The position numbers and the translations under genes were made by a program. The notes beneath the pieces are model-generated. The model made no database searches, had not been told where the DNA came from, and saw only the letters and a program-made list of their open reading frames with translations. From JABDMH01 sp965223165 (GTDB lineage: Bacteria; Bacteroidota; Bacteroidia; Chitinophagales; Saprospiraceae), in the NCBI GenBank assembly GCA_965223165.1, contig CBDCVQ010000018.1:310001-374000 (forward strand): a DNA stretch of 64,000 nt, in the 5' to 3' direction. The first letter of the stretch is position 1; each line of letters opens with the position of its first letter. Positions 37,052 to 45,272 of the stretch are shown in pieces.

Positions 37052-37753
37052 TTACCAAAGCAACATCATAAGAGCCATCAACACCATCCCAACGTCCTCA
37101 ATGATCGTCACGGTAGACATCGGCAGGTCGAACACGGCTCCCAGACAAGCGCATTGGATGTTTTGCCGCCTCAAATTGCTTAGTGTGACACCAATACTGC
37201 TAAAGCCCAGTAGGGCAATCGTCACGAGATTGGTATAAGTAGGTGCATAGCCGATGAGATAGCTGATCCCAAGACCCAACTCCAAAAATGGATAGATATA
37301 GCCCCACGTATGCCATCTGGCCGCAGCTAGATCATACCGGGCATAGCTATCGGCAAAACCCCGTAGGTCGAGCAGCTTGAAGAAGGAAAAACTAAGGAAA
37401 AAGCCAGCCATAAAGTGACGCAGAAAGACCCGCCACGAAAATGACTCGAAGGGATACTGGACCAAAAAAGCCACCCCCAGCAAAAATCCGACTAATAGAA
37501 TCAACGGGCGGTAGGTAGCTGCAGTAACCTCGCGAGCTGAGCTGCCATCATGGACATGCTTCCGCCAGGGCGTGATCTTGTAATGCCCCAGCCGTGCTTG
37601 GAGGTCAGCGAGAGGCACGGGGTCATCCGTGTGGAGTCTGACTTGAGGGGCCGACAGCTGTACCTCGGAGCTGCCAAATCCTTGCAGCGCCTCCCGGACG
37701 GTGTCCACGCAAGACTGGCAGGTCATCCCATCTACTTGGTATTCCTTCGTCAT
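37052..37753 (-). CDS. HMA domain fused to MauE-like membrane protein
   Basis: Inner-membrane protein with an N-terminal heavy-metal-associated domain (residues 1-65; metal site GMTCQSC) joined to a MauE/DoxX-like four-helix membrane domain (about 80-233). The membrane domain keeps the Cys pair in NIQCACLG, as in MauE proteins tied to disulfide or quinone chemistry. ATG 37753 is preferred to a TTG one codon earlier. Together with the upstream HMA-AraC gene, which has the same metal-binding module, it suggests a metal-sensing/handling unit. Proteins of this fusion are known from Bacteroidota but not well characterised. Confidence 0.85.
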   Translation of the reverse strand: MTKEYQVDGMTCQSCVDTVREALQGFGSSEVQLSAPQVRLHTDDPVPLADLQARLGHYKITPWRKHVHDGSSAREVTAATYRPLILLVGFLLGVAFLVQYPFESFSWRVFLRHFMAGFFLSFSFFKLLDLRGFADSYARYDLAAARWHTWGYIYPFLELGLGISYLIGYAPTYTNLVTIALLGFSSIGVTLSNLRRQNIQCACLGAVFDLPMSTVTIIEDVGMVLMALMMLLW

Positions 37754-37831
37754 CAAGGCAAAGATAGGTGCCTACCCTCTCCTTCCCGCTACATTATTTT
37801 GTCTAGCCGATTCGACTTTTTGCCCTCGTGG

Positions 37832-38411
37832 TTAGATCTCATCGAGAGACTTACGGGGACCCGGATGCTGGCTGCGAAACTGCGTGATCGTCATGCCCGT
37901 TTCCTTCTTAAACTGAGCGGATAGATAAGGCTCCACTATTGTAACCCAGTCGATCGGCAATTTGCGCCACAGACAGTTCATCATAGATGAGCAGTTCTTT
38001 GGCTTTCTCAATTCGCTGACGGGTGGCAAATTTTTCGATCGTTAGACCCTCCAGCGCGGAAAACTGCCGGCTCAGATACGCATAGTCATAGCCAAGCTTC
38101 TTGGCAAGAAAGGTCGAAAGGTTTTCGGTCAAAGGCACTGGGGCATAATGTATCTGCGTGATGATGATGGACTTGATCATGGAGATGAGTTGCGCCTGCC
38201 GATCCTCCAACAAGGCAAAGCCAAGCCCCTGTAATTGGTCCGAAAACACCTTTAATTGATCCGATGTCAATCGATCCTTCGTCTGCACCGATCCCAGGCG
38301 CAACTCCACCACCTCCACGCTAATCTCGGCTAGCAGCGACCTGACTGCAGTGATGCAACGTGGACACACCATATTCTTGATGTAGTAAATCAAAGTCTTT
38401 TCATCTGCCAA
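37832..38411 (-). pseudogene. HMA-AraC family regulator, interrupted by a +1 frameshift
   Basis: Regulator of about 192 residues with an N-terminal HMA-like domain (NMVCPRCITAVRSLL, CxxC) and a C-terminal AraC HTH (LAKKLGYDYAYLSRQFSALE, VAQIADRLGYNSGA). At the last recognition helix the frame runs to a stop at 37908, reading LSIRSV. Removing one T in the GCCTTATC run near 37924 restores YLSAQFKKETGMTITQFRSQ, the expected end of an AraC domain, to the stop at 37832. Either the gene is inactivated or there is a sequencing indel. The start is TTG at 38411, overlapping the symporter gene by 22 bp, so translation is probably coupled. Confidence 0.8.
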
Positions 38412-40015
38412 AGGAGGAATGTCGCAATAGCGAGAATCAATGCACCCATCAAGAGCACAATCAGGGCAAAATTAGGACTGATAGCACCCAAGAAGCAAAT
38501 GAGGATACCAGTAAATAACAGCGCCCAGGCCAAAACGCGAATCGCAAAACGATTCTGGCCGCTATCTGCCGTCCGCTCCAGAACGATCGAGGGCACCGGC
38601 CGGGCTACCTCTTTGCTTCGTGGAAGCAAGCCTTCGAATACAGCCAAGATTAGCAACGGGCCCATCACACCAACCAACATTTCCTCTCCCCTACTTAGGG
38701 AGTAATCCAGCCAATGCGAGCTCACAAATTTGAAGAAGAGATTGATGCCCAGGCCCACCAACGTGGTAAACATGATCGACCAGGCCGTCTGCCGCCTGCT
38801 GAAGAGGGCCCAAATGGGTGGGGCAAACAGCGGGGCTCCGGTAATCGCACCCACACTGATGACTACCTCGACGATCCCCCCCAAGCTGGGTACCATTAGG
38901 GCGACTAGGATCGTAAGTATGCCAAAAGCTGCCGTACTGATCCTGGCCACCTGCATCAGTCCTTCTTCCTTGGCAGTTTGGCGCCACCTTAGGTAGATGT
39001 CGTTGGTAAAGACGGCCGCGGATATGTTTAATGTGGTATTTACCGAGCTGGCGGTGGCAAAGATCATCCCCCCAAGCATCAGGCCCAACATTCCTCGGGG
39101 TAGCACCTCCTTGCACATCAGCAAGAAGGCTCCCTCGTTGGCCAGATCTACGAGACCATCATCCACGACGCGAAACACCATCGCCGGCAGCATCCACAAT
39201 ACCGGGCTGACCAAGTACAGGGTGCCAAATAGGTACCCCACGCGACGTGCATCCCGAGGCCTTGCTACGCTGGTGTAACGCTGCACATAGGCCCAGTTTC
39301 CCCCGATAAAGAGCGTATTGTAAAACAGAAAGGCCATCATAAACCACGGCGTATACTCTCCCGCAAAGAGGTCAAAAAAACCCTCAGGCACACCGGCAGT
39401 GAAGCCCGCCCAACCTCCTACCCTGCCGAGCGCCATCGGAACCACCATTAACACGGCAGCAAACAGAATGACAAACTGCAACACATCGGTCACGATCACG
39501 GCCCAGAGGCCGCCGGCGGCCGTATAGATCAGGATGAGCAGACCGAGGCCCACGATCGAGCCTTCGATCGAAAGCCCCGTGGACACATTAAAGAGCTTGG
39601 CTACCGGATAGAGAAAGGCCCCGGTGGTTACGAAGCTGAGCAAAAGGAAAATTACGCTGTAGAAATTTCGCAAGGTCGACCCGAAACGGCGACCGATGAA
39701 CGCGCCCACGGTCAGCGCACCGGTCTCTCGCCACTTGGGTGCAATCCACCAACCGATGAAGAAACCGCTGAGCGCCATCATCCATTGGATCGTGATAGCC
39801 ACCCAGCCGTATTCGTAGGCGATCGACCCCCAGACGACGAAGGTACCCGCTGAAAAGAAACTCATGAATAGAGACAGCCCACTGAGCCACCACGGTACAG
39901 AGCCGCCAGCGGCAAAAAAGGACTTCATACTGGCACCCGAGCGCGTAAAGGCCATACCCACTAGCAATACCATGCCCGTGAAAATTAGGATGACCAGATA
40001 GTCCAGTGTATGCAT
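38390..40015 (-). CDS. Sodium/solute symporter (SSS family)
   Basis: Inner-membrane Na+-coupled transporter with about 13 helices over 541 residues. Family patterns include SFFAAGGSVPWWLSGLSLFM (extended first helices), GWWIAPKWRETGALTVGAFI, FVTTGAFLYPVAKLF, LILIYTAAGGLWAVIVTDVL (the SSS signature region) and ATASSVNTTLNISAAVF, which carries the Ser/Thr pair expected at the second sodium site. The substrate cannot be read from sequence. The family includes sugar, sialic acid and amino-acid carriers; the neighbouring PIG-L deacetylase and sialidase genes make an amino-sugar or sialic acid substrate worth considering. It is first in an operon with the two HMA proteins. Confidence 0.92.
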   Translation of the reverse strand: MHTLDYLVILIFTGMVLLVGMAFTRSGASMKSFFAAGGSVPWWLSGLSLFMSFFSAGTFVVWGSIAYEYGWVAITIQWMMALSGFFIGWWIAPKWRETGALTVGAFIGRRFGSTLRNFYSVIFLLLSFVTTGAFLYPVAKLFNVSTGLSIEGSIVGLGLLILIYTAAGGLWAVIVTDVLQFVILFAAVLMVVPMALGRVGGWAGFTAGVPEGFFDLFAGEYTPWFMMAFLFYNTLFIGGNWAYVQRYTSVARPRDARRVGYLFGTLYLVSPVLWMLPAMVFRVVDDGLVDLANEGAFLLMCKEVLPRGMLGLMLGGMIFATASSVNTTLNISAAVFTNDIYLRWRQTAKEEGLMQVARISTAAFGILTILVALMVPSLGGIVEVVISVGAITGAPLFAPPIWALFSRRQTAWSIMFTTLVGLGINLFFKFVSSHWLDYSLSRGEEMLVGVMGPLLILAVFEGLLPRSKEVARPVPSIVLERTADSGQNRFAIRVLAWALLFTGILICFLGAISPNFALIVLLMGALILAIATFLLWQMKRL

Positions 40016-40163
40016 ATGCCAGGCTACGCTTGACCGAGTTCCATGGAGCTCACAAGATACAATCTAACCCACCCGATCCCGGAACACCTTTGCTAAAGTC
40101 CACCCGATTACCTCCCCCAAGCAAAACAAGGGTCACCGGAGAAACAATCGTATTTTACATCTG

Positions 40164-41129
40164 ATGGATCGACGATCCTTTTTGCAGCATAGTGTAGCAC
40201 TACCCGCCGTGCCAACCTCCTTCCGCCATCGGCATTTTGTATCCGAGGATGAGATGGTGATCGAACGAGCGCAAACCGGTCGACCCCATGAGGGCAAAGT
40301 CCTCGCAGCCATTCAGCCGCACTGCGACGATATTCCGCTCTTTGCCGGGGGCACCGTGGCCAAACTGATCAAGGAGGGCTACAAGGGTTATCTCATCCGC
40401 ACCAGCAACGATGACCATGCCGGTGCGGGCCAAACGGTCGGCGAAGTTATCCTAAACAACGAGCGTGACAACCAAGCTGTGGCCGATGCTCTGGGCCTGG
40501 AAAAAGTGTACGACCTCAACTACCGCAACCATCGCATGGACAACATCAGCATCGTCGAGTTGCGAGCAAGACTGATATTTCTTATTCGGCTGCTGAAGAT
40601 TAATACGATTGTCAGCTACGATCCCTGGGGTCACTATGAGGAAAATCCCGACCACTATGTGACGGCCCGAGCCCTGGAGGCAGCCCGATGGATGGCTGGT
40701 AGCAAGCACGACTATCCCGAGCACCTGGAAGCTGGCCTGGCCCCACATGTGGTGACAGAGCGATATTACTTTGCCCGTGGGCCGCAGCTGGTGAATCGAA
40801 TCGTGGATATCGCAGATGTCCTGGACGTCAAGATAGACGCCAATCGGGTCAACGTCACCCAAGGACCTGCCGGAGAAAATGGAGCTAAGCTGCGCAGGAG
40901 ACTTGCCGCTCAGGGAAAGCAGTTGGACATTTTGGGCGACACCGATGAAAGTGCCAATCGCAACTACATCCAGCATTTTGTGCTTGATATCGATTCGGCG
41001 AGGCTGCGAGGAGTGATGTCAGATCGCACCCTGGCAGAAAGGTATGGCCTGCAGTGGGCAGAGGCTTTTCACTACATCGGTCCCGAAGAATCCAAGCTGG
41101 ACACCTACATCGACACTCATGCTCGCTGA
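40164..41129 (+). CDS. PIG-L family deacetylase
   Basis: Zinc-dependent N-acetyl-sugar deacetylase (LmbE/PIG-L family). The metal and catalytic motif appears as IQPHCDDIPLFAGGTV (usual form PHPDD; Cys replaces Pro), and the second metal ligand is probably the His in ENPDHYVTAR. The N-terminus MDRRSFLQHSVALPAVPTSF resembles a Tat leader, though its hydrophobic core is weak, so export is uncertain. 321 aa. The substrate is probably an N-acetylglucosamine-containing compound. It is divergent from the SSS symporter (148 bp apart) and convergent with the sialidase gene. Confidence 0.87.
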   Translation: MDRRSFLQHSVALPAVPTSFRHRHFVSEDEMVIERAQTGRPHEGKVLAAIQPHCDDIPLFAGGTVAKLIKEGYKGYLIRTSNDDHAGAGQTVGEVILNNERDNQAVADALGLEKVYDLNYRNHRMDNISIVELRARLIFLIRLLKINTIVSYDPWGHYEENPDHYVTARALEAARWMAGSKHDYPEHLEAGLAPHVVTERYYFARGPQLVNRIVDIADVLDVKIDANRVNVTQGPAGENGAKLRRRLAAQGKQLDILGDTDESANRNYIQHFVLDIDSARLRGVMSDRTLAERYGLQWAEAFHYIGPEESKLDTYIDTHAR

Positions 41130-41146
41130 CGGAGGTAACTACCTAT

Positions 41147-42274
41147 TTATTCGGAAACAACAGGGAGATACTGGCTCCGTGCAAAGACGATCTGCTCGTA
41201 GGGACTCTCCTCTCCGGACTCGAAGAGGCACCCAATCAAGCCGTCCTCCAGAATCACCAGATCAGAGTAAGCCGCGGGACCCGCATGCAAGACCAGACGA
41301 TGGGCCCAACTGATACCCCAATCCTCACTGGCGCGCAGGGTCATCTTCTCACGGCGGTCCTCACTGGCGGGATTGCTAAATAGCAGCGCGGATCGATCCT
41401 CAAAAGCATAACTCTGCAGACTCGCCTGACAGATGGGCTCGATCAGCGTACTGTCATACTGCTGCTTGTCCCAGGTAGCACCCCCGTCCCGGCTGACTGC
41501 AATCTGCCGTCGCTTCTGGGTGCGATCGTAGTTGCGCATGTTGAGTAGGAGAATACCCCCAGGTATTTCGGCCACCTCGCACTCGTTTACCTGATCCTTG
41601 GGTGAGCTTCCCCCCAGTTGCCAGGTCTCACCCTGATCATCGGAGTAAATAATATGAGAGAAATATTTCTTGCTTTCGGCCTCGATGTGATCGCAAGCCA
41701 CAATGAGTCGGCCCCGATGTGGCGTGCGCTGTTTCTGTAGGCCGGAGCCGGGTCCAGTGGCATACCAAGTCCAGTGTGGCAGCTTGACGTCTGGGGTGAT
41801 CTCGCGTGCGTCCGACCAGGACTTCCCCTGATCGGAAGATTCCATGACATAGACGCGTCGTGTATCGGTGCTGGTCTGGGCGATGATCTCCGACTCGTGA
41901 TCGGAGCCCAAATTCCAGGTGGCCAAGAGGTGCACTTTGCCGGTACGCTGATTGAAGATAGGGGCCGGATTGCCGCAGGTGTTGACGCTATCGTCCCAGA
42001 TCACGGCCAAGTCAGACCAGGTCCCGCCTCCATCGGTCGATTGCTTAGAGACCAAGTCGATATCTCCCGTATCCGAGCATCCATGCCGCCGGCCTTCGGC
42101 GAAGGCGATGAGATGGTCCGCGCTGAGATGTATAATCGCTGGAATGCGAAAGCAGGCATAACCCGATTCTCCGGCAGCAAAGACGGGGACAGGCGATAAC
42201 TCCGTGCGCAGTTCATAGGTAGGCTGCCGGCAAGCATAGAGCATCATCAGCAATAGCAGCCATCTATACTTCAT
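41147..42274 (-). CDS. Exo-alpha-sialidase (GH33-like) lipoprotein
   Basis: Glycosidase releasing terminal sialic acids. Start at ATG 42274, as MKYRWLLLLMMLYACR is a lipoprotein signal; ATGs at 42283 and 42286 and a TTG at 42289 lie upstream in frame. The arginine-triad motif appears as CFRIPAII. Five Asp-box-like turns are visible: STDGGGTWS, SSDQGKSWS, SDDQGETWQ, SRDGGATWD and SEDWGISWA. A Glu in NECEVAEI and a Tyr in GPAAYSDL match the catalytic Glu/Tyr positions. 376 aa, single catalytic propeller without carbohydrate-binding modules. It should sit in the outer membrane or periplasm. Confidence 0.9.
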   Translation of the reverse strand: MKYRWLLLLMMLYACRQPTYELRTELSPVPVFAAGESGYACFRIPAIIHLSADHLIAFAEGRRHGCSDTGDIDLVSKQSTDGGGTWSDLAVIWDDSVNTCGNPAPIFNQRTGKVHLLATWNLGSDHESEIIAQTSTDTRRVYVMESSDQGKSWSDAREITPDVKLPHWTWYATGPGSGLQKQRTPHRGRLIVACDHIEAESKKYFSHIIYSDDQGETWQLGGSSPKDQVNECEVAEIPGGILLLNMRNYDRTQKRRQIAVSRDGGATWDKQQYDSTLIEPICQASLQSYAFEDRSALLFSNPASEDRREKMTLRASEDWGISWAHRLVLHAGPAAYSDLVILEDGLIGCLFESGEESPYEQIVFARSQYLPVVSE

Positions 42275-42401
42275 CGCATCCATCATCAAAACATTAGGTC
42301 AAGTTCCAAGATAGACATCCATGACCAAAATTCGATGGCACGTAGTCGAGCAACTGCAGGACAAAAGACCTACCTTGGACCGAATCATTTGGTACAAGCG
42401 T

Positions 42402-42794
42402 ATGCATGACATTGAGAGCCGTGAAGATGTGATGAAACTGGTGGACACCTTCTACGAAAGGGTCAAAGTAGATCCCGTGATCAAACACTTCTTCACCGAG
42501 GTCATCGACATTGACTGGCAAGAACACATGCCGACCATGTACGACTTTTGGGAGTCGATGCTATTGGGACGGATGTCCTACCGTGGTAATGTCATGTCCA
42601 AGCACATTGCCCTGGATCAAAAGTCTCCGCTACAAAAAGAGCACTTTGACCGGTGGCTAACACGCTGGATCGAGACGGTGGACATGCTTTTTGTCGGCGA
42701 TCGGGCAGAGGAAGCCAAGAAACGGGCAAAAATGACCGCTCCCCTCATGCAATACAAAGTGGAGCAAAGTAGAAATCAGCACTTTATCCAGTAG
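42402..42794 (+). CDS. Group III truncated hemoglobin
   Basis: Heme protein of the 2-on-2 globin fold, group III, thought to bind O2, NO or H2S. I start at ATG 42402 (MHDIESREDVMKLVDTFYER), which gives the usual length of 130 residues; an upstream in-frame ATG at 42321 would add 27 residues with no family match. Expected features are present: FYERVKVDPVIKHFF near residues 17-31, MYDFWESMLLG, and the proximal heme ligand His81 in KEHFDRWL. Divergent from the sialidase and convergent with the di-heme peroxidase; a link to redox stress is plausible but not shown. Confidence 0.92.
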   Translation: MHDIESREDVMKLVDTFYERVKVDPVIKHFFTEVIDIDWQEHMPTMYDFWESMLLGRMSYRGNVMSKHIALDQKSPLQKEHFDRWLTRWIETVDMLFVGDRAEEAKKRAKMTAPLMQYKVEQSRNQHFIQ

Positions 42795-42812
42795 CCATGA
42801 AGACCAACGGGC

Positions 42813-44162
42813 TTATTCGCAGCCCAGATCTTCTTTTGACAGCACATCGTTGTTTGGAAAGCAGTGTCCCGATGGGACCTCCTGCGGAACGTACCGGTCA
42901 ATCTCGGCATCATACAAGGCATGGCGTAAGAAATCAACCAGTTCACTCGTCTCTTCTGGTGTGAGATCCACCGGACTAAAGGCCGGAGAAAGATGGTCGT
43001 CACTGACGTTGCTATTTTCTGACCGAGCCTTCAGTTTGAATTCCACTACATCTTCGAGTGAAGTCTTGCTGCTCCCATGAAAGAAAGTAGAGTAGTCCTT
43101 CAGGTTGTACAGTTGGGGTACTTTAAACTTGTAGGCGTCTTCGCTCCTTCCTGTAAACATGCCGCGGCCCAAATTGCGTGCGTCCTCCGGCCCGGTATTT
43201 AGTCCTCCCGCTTCATGGAGGTCCTTGGTGCCCAGGGCATGAAAGGTCATCGAGCTGAAGGAGGGTCCATTGTGGCAGTTGGTACAGTTGGCCTTGCCAA
43301 AGAAATGCAGGGCTCCGCGTTTTTGCGCATCCGTCATGGCCGTATGGTCACCCTTCAGCCACTGCTGAAATGGTGCCCGGGTGGTAAGTAGCGTACGGAG
43401 ATAAGCCCCTAGGGCAAAGCTGATCGTTTCATCGGTATACCGCTCTTCCTCCGAAATCTCGGGGAAGGCCTTATCAAAGAGGGTCTTGTATCCGTAGTCC
43501 TCCAGCACATGCTCATTCACCGACATACGATGCAATTCTACCCCTTCGATATTCTGACTTTCCAAGCCGGTATAACCATGGTGATTGACGGAGGCCAATG
43601 GGCCCACCCAGGCATCTTCCGTGCCCTCATTCACATCTTTGGCCCCAAACAGACCACTCCACAGTGTATTGGTCATGTAGGCGACGTTGAGCACCGACAG
43701 CGGCCGAATGCCTTGCGCATCGAGCTCAATCTCCTCATAATAGTCTAGCTTGTTTCGTACACTTCCCTGAAAACCAAATCCCTGTGCACCATCCGCGATG
43801 CCTTGAATGCGCCCCGGCAAAAAGCCTGCTTCGGGTACATGACAGGTCGCACAAGAGTAAGTCTCGTAGCAACTCTCGTCCAGGGCATCTTGGCCGAGAC
43901 CCGGGTCGAAAAAGATCATCTTCCCTAACTCTACTTTGCTGCGTGTGATCGGGTTGGCCGGATCCTGATTGGGTAAATGAGCTAGGTCGTATTCATCCGC
44001 CAGTACATAATGGAACATCTTGCCATTGGGAGAAGATCGAATAATCGACTCCGACAAGGCCTTATCTAGCTCAATTGCAACGGGTTCGTCAACCGGCGTC
44101 TCTTGGGCGCAGGCTATCAAAATGATAGCCACGCAAATAGCGGGTGCGACTCGCAAGTTCAT
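42813..44162 (-). CDS. Di-heme cytochrome c peroxidase (MauG/CCP family) lipoprotein
   Basis: Periplasmic bacterial di-heme peroxidase reducing H2O2 with electrons from small cytochromes. Lipoprotein signal MNLRVAPAICVAIILIAC. Two c-heme motifs are visible: YSCATCHVPEAGF in the N-terminal domain (also the family LGKMIFFDPGLG before it) and ANCTNCHNGPSFSS in the C-terminal domain. Late motifs KFKVPQLYNLKDYSTFFHGS and LTPEETSELVDFLRHAL are typical. 449 aa. The gap between the hemes carries several hundred ordinary CCP residues. A perfect FNR-type palindrome lies 118 bp upstream of the start, hinting at oxygen-dependent control as for other ccp genes. Confidence 0.93.
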   Translation of the reverse strand: MNLRVAPAICVAIILIACAQETPVDEPVAIELDKALSESIIRSSPNGKMFHYVLADEYDLAHLPNQDPANPITRSKVELGKMIFFDPGLGQDALDESCYETYSCATCHVPEAGFLPGRIQGIADGAQGFGFQGSVRNKLDYYEEIELDAQGIRPLSVLNVAYMTNTLWSGLFGAKDVNEGTEDAWVGPLASVNHHGYTGLESQNIEGVELHRMSVNEHVLEDYGYKTLFDKAFPEISEEERYTDETISFALGAYLRTLLTTRAPFQQWLKGDHTAMTDAQKRGALHFFGKANCTNCHNGPSFSSMTFHALGTKDLHEAGGLNTGPEDARNLGRGMFTGRSEDAYKFKVPQLYNLKDYSTFFHGSSKTSLEDVVEFKLKARSENSNVSDDHLSPAFSPVDLTPEETSELVDFLRHALYDAEIDRYVPQEVPSGHCFPNNDVLSKEDLGCE

Positions 44163-44194
44163 GGTACTCTGTTAAGTTCGGTTCTTGTTCTATA

Positions 44195-44217
44195 GCGGTT
44201 TTTCAAGGAAAAACTGC
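44195..44217. promoter_or_regulatory. Hairpin in the peroxidase 5' region
   Basis: GCGGTTTTTC (44195-44204), loop AAG, GAAAAACTGC (44208-44217): a 10-bp stem with one G-T pair, 33 bp before the peroxidase start on the minus strand. It could affect the leader RNA; the run of A/T pairs makes it moderately weak. Confidence 0.35.
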
Positions 44218-44279
44218 CCTCAAGGGGTAAAGTTAGCAGATTTGTCCTTATGGAGTAATGATGTGGATCACGGAATTGG

Positions 44280-44293
44280 TTGATCTCGATCAA
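44280..44293. promoter_or_regulatory. FNR/CRP-type palindromic operator
   Basis: TTGATCTCGATCAA matches exactly the FNR consensus TTGAT-N4-ATCAA. It is placed 118 bp upstream of the di-heme peroxidase start and 230 bp upstream of the GNAT gene. Peroxidase genes of this family are FNR/ANR-controlled in several proteobacteria. The host regulator is not in the window. Confidence 0.55.
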
Positions 44294-44522
44294 GTGGCTC
44301 CACTCCCTAGGGATTACGCCTTTTGACAAGCAAATAGTGGACCGTTTTTTCGCCCACGGCATGTCCAGGGTTATCTTCCCCGTGGCGGGCTCCCGCCCCG
44401 GCAAGCCCCTACTCCCCAGGCACGGCCGGGTGCCAACCGATTTTGTTTTGCACGTGGCTCGTGGCTATCTTAGGACACGGCCTACGCTGCCCTGACCGTC
44501 GCGGGTAGAGAGGCAGCCAAAT

Positions 44523-45029
44523 ATGCAGACAGCAGAGACGACATATCGCTCAGCAAGCCCAGCAGATGTCCATCGCATGCAGGAAATCTATAATTCGATC
44601 ATCTCCGAGGGTGGACTGACCGCGGATCTCGATCACCAGACCATCCCACACAAAGAGGCGTGGTTAAGGTCATTTCTTCCGCCTTACCAGGTATTCGTCG
44701 TGCAGCATCAGAACCAGATCGCCGGATATTTCTATTTCTCACCCTGGCGTGCCGGTCGCCGGGCCCTGGCAGGCCTAGCCGAAGTCTCCTACTTTCTCGA
44801 AGCAAAGTATCGGGGCGTGGGCATAGGCAGCCTGATGATGCAATGGGTGCTGCAGGAAGCCCGGCAAAGGGGTTTTCAGCACCTCATGGCGATCTTGTTG
44901 GATCAGAATCTGGCGAGCATCGGACTGCTGAAAAAACATGGATTTGCGATAGCGGGATCGTTGCCCGCCGTGGTAGATCTTGGTGACCGGACCTGCGGAC
45001 AGCTCATCATGCTTAGATCGACTCCTTAA
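44523..45029 (+). CDS. GNAT family N-acetyltransferase
   Basis: Acetyl-CoA-dependent acetyltransferase of 168 residues. It begins with YRSASPADVHRMQEIYNSII, and the acetyl-CoA-binding motif A is VSYFLEAKYRGVGIGSLMMQ (the R/Q-x-x-G-x-G/A core as RGVGIG, about residues 98-103). Motif B is present as NLASIGLLKKHGF. The early YNSIISEGGLTADL resembles phosphinothricin-acetyltransferase-like GNATs, so the substrate could be an amino compound or antimetabolite, but this is not certain. It stands alone, just before a permease relic. Confidence 0.9.
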   Translation: MQTAETTYRSASPADVHRMQEIYNSIISEGGLTADLDHQTIPHKEAWLRSFLPPYQVFVVQHQNQIAGYFYFSPWRAGRRALAGLAEVSYFLEAKYRGVGIGSLMMQWVLQEARQRGFQHLMAILLDQNLASIGLLKKHGFAIAGSLPAVVDLGDRTCGQLIMLRSTP

Positions 45030-45040
45030 GAATTTGAAAC

Positions 45041-45235
45041 ATGTTGCGAAATTGCTTCATCGTCGCCCTCAAGAAAAATCCCCGGCGGCAATGAGCCTAC
45101 GCCATCATCATCGTCGTCGGACGGTCCCTGGGTTTGCCATGTTGCATCCTGATCGTCATTGCCTTGGTGGTGGCCGCTGGCTACCTTTCCCTATGCGCTA
45201 CCCTTGTGCAATCTGTTGGAGACGCTACGTTATGA
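45041..45235 (+). pseudogene. Relic of an FtsX/MacB-type ABC transporter permease N-terminus
   Basis: The frame from ATG 45041 reads MLRNCFIVALKKNPRRQ, a TGA, then AYAIIIVVGRSLGLPCCILI followed by more hydrophobic residues and a stop at 45233-45235. This is the recognisable opening of Bacteroidota MacB-like permeases (MLxNYFKxAxRNLxxxK-AYxxINxxGLxLGLxCC), including the Cys-Cys pair, but with a premature stop and no body. The remaining 2 kb of the gene are missing; the AraC gene begins 37 bp later. It is best read as a fossil left by a deletion. Confidence 0.65.
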
Positions 45236-45272
45236 GTAAATTACGCATGATACCTACCAGCATGACACAGGC

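Larger units (their letters stand above)
44163..44522. other. Divergent intergenic region with regulatory signals
   Basis: 360 bp between the leftward peroxidase and the rightward GNAT gene. It contains a hairpin near the peroxidase start and an FNR-type palindrome (both listed). An 81-codon leftward frame here looks like chance. Confidence 0.5.

Noticed and set aside
44163..44404. 81-codon leftward frame before the peroxidase gene
   Set aside because: Covers the hairpin and the FNR box, shows no protein-like pattern.
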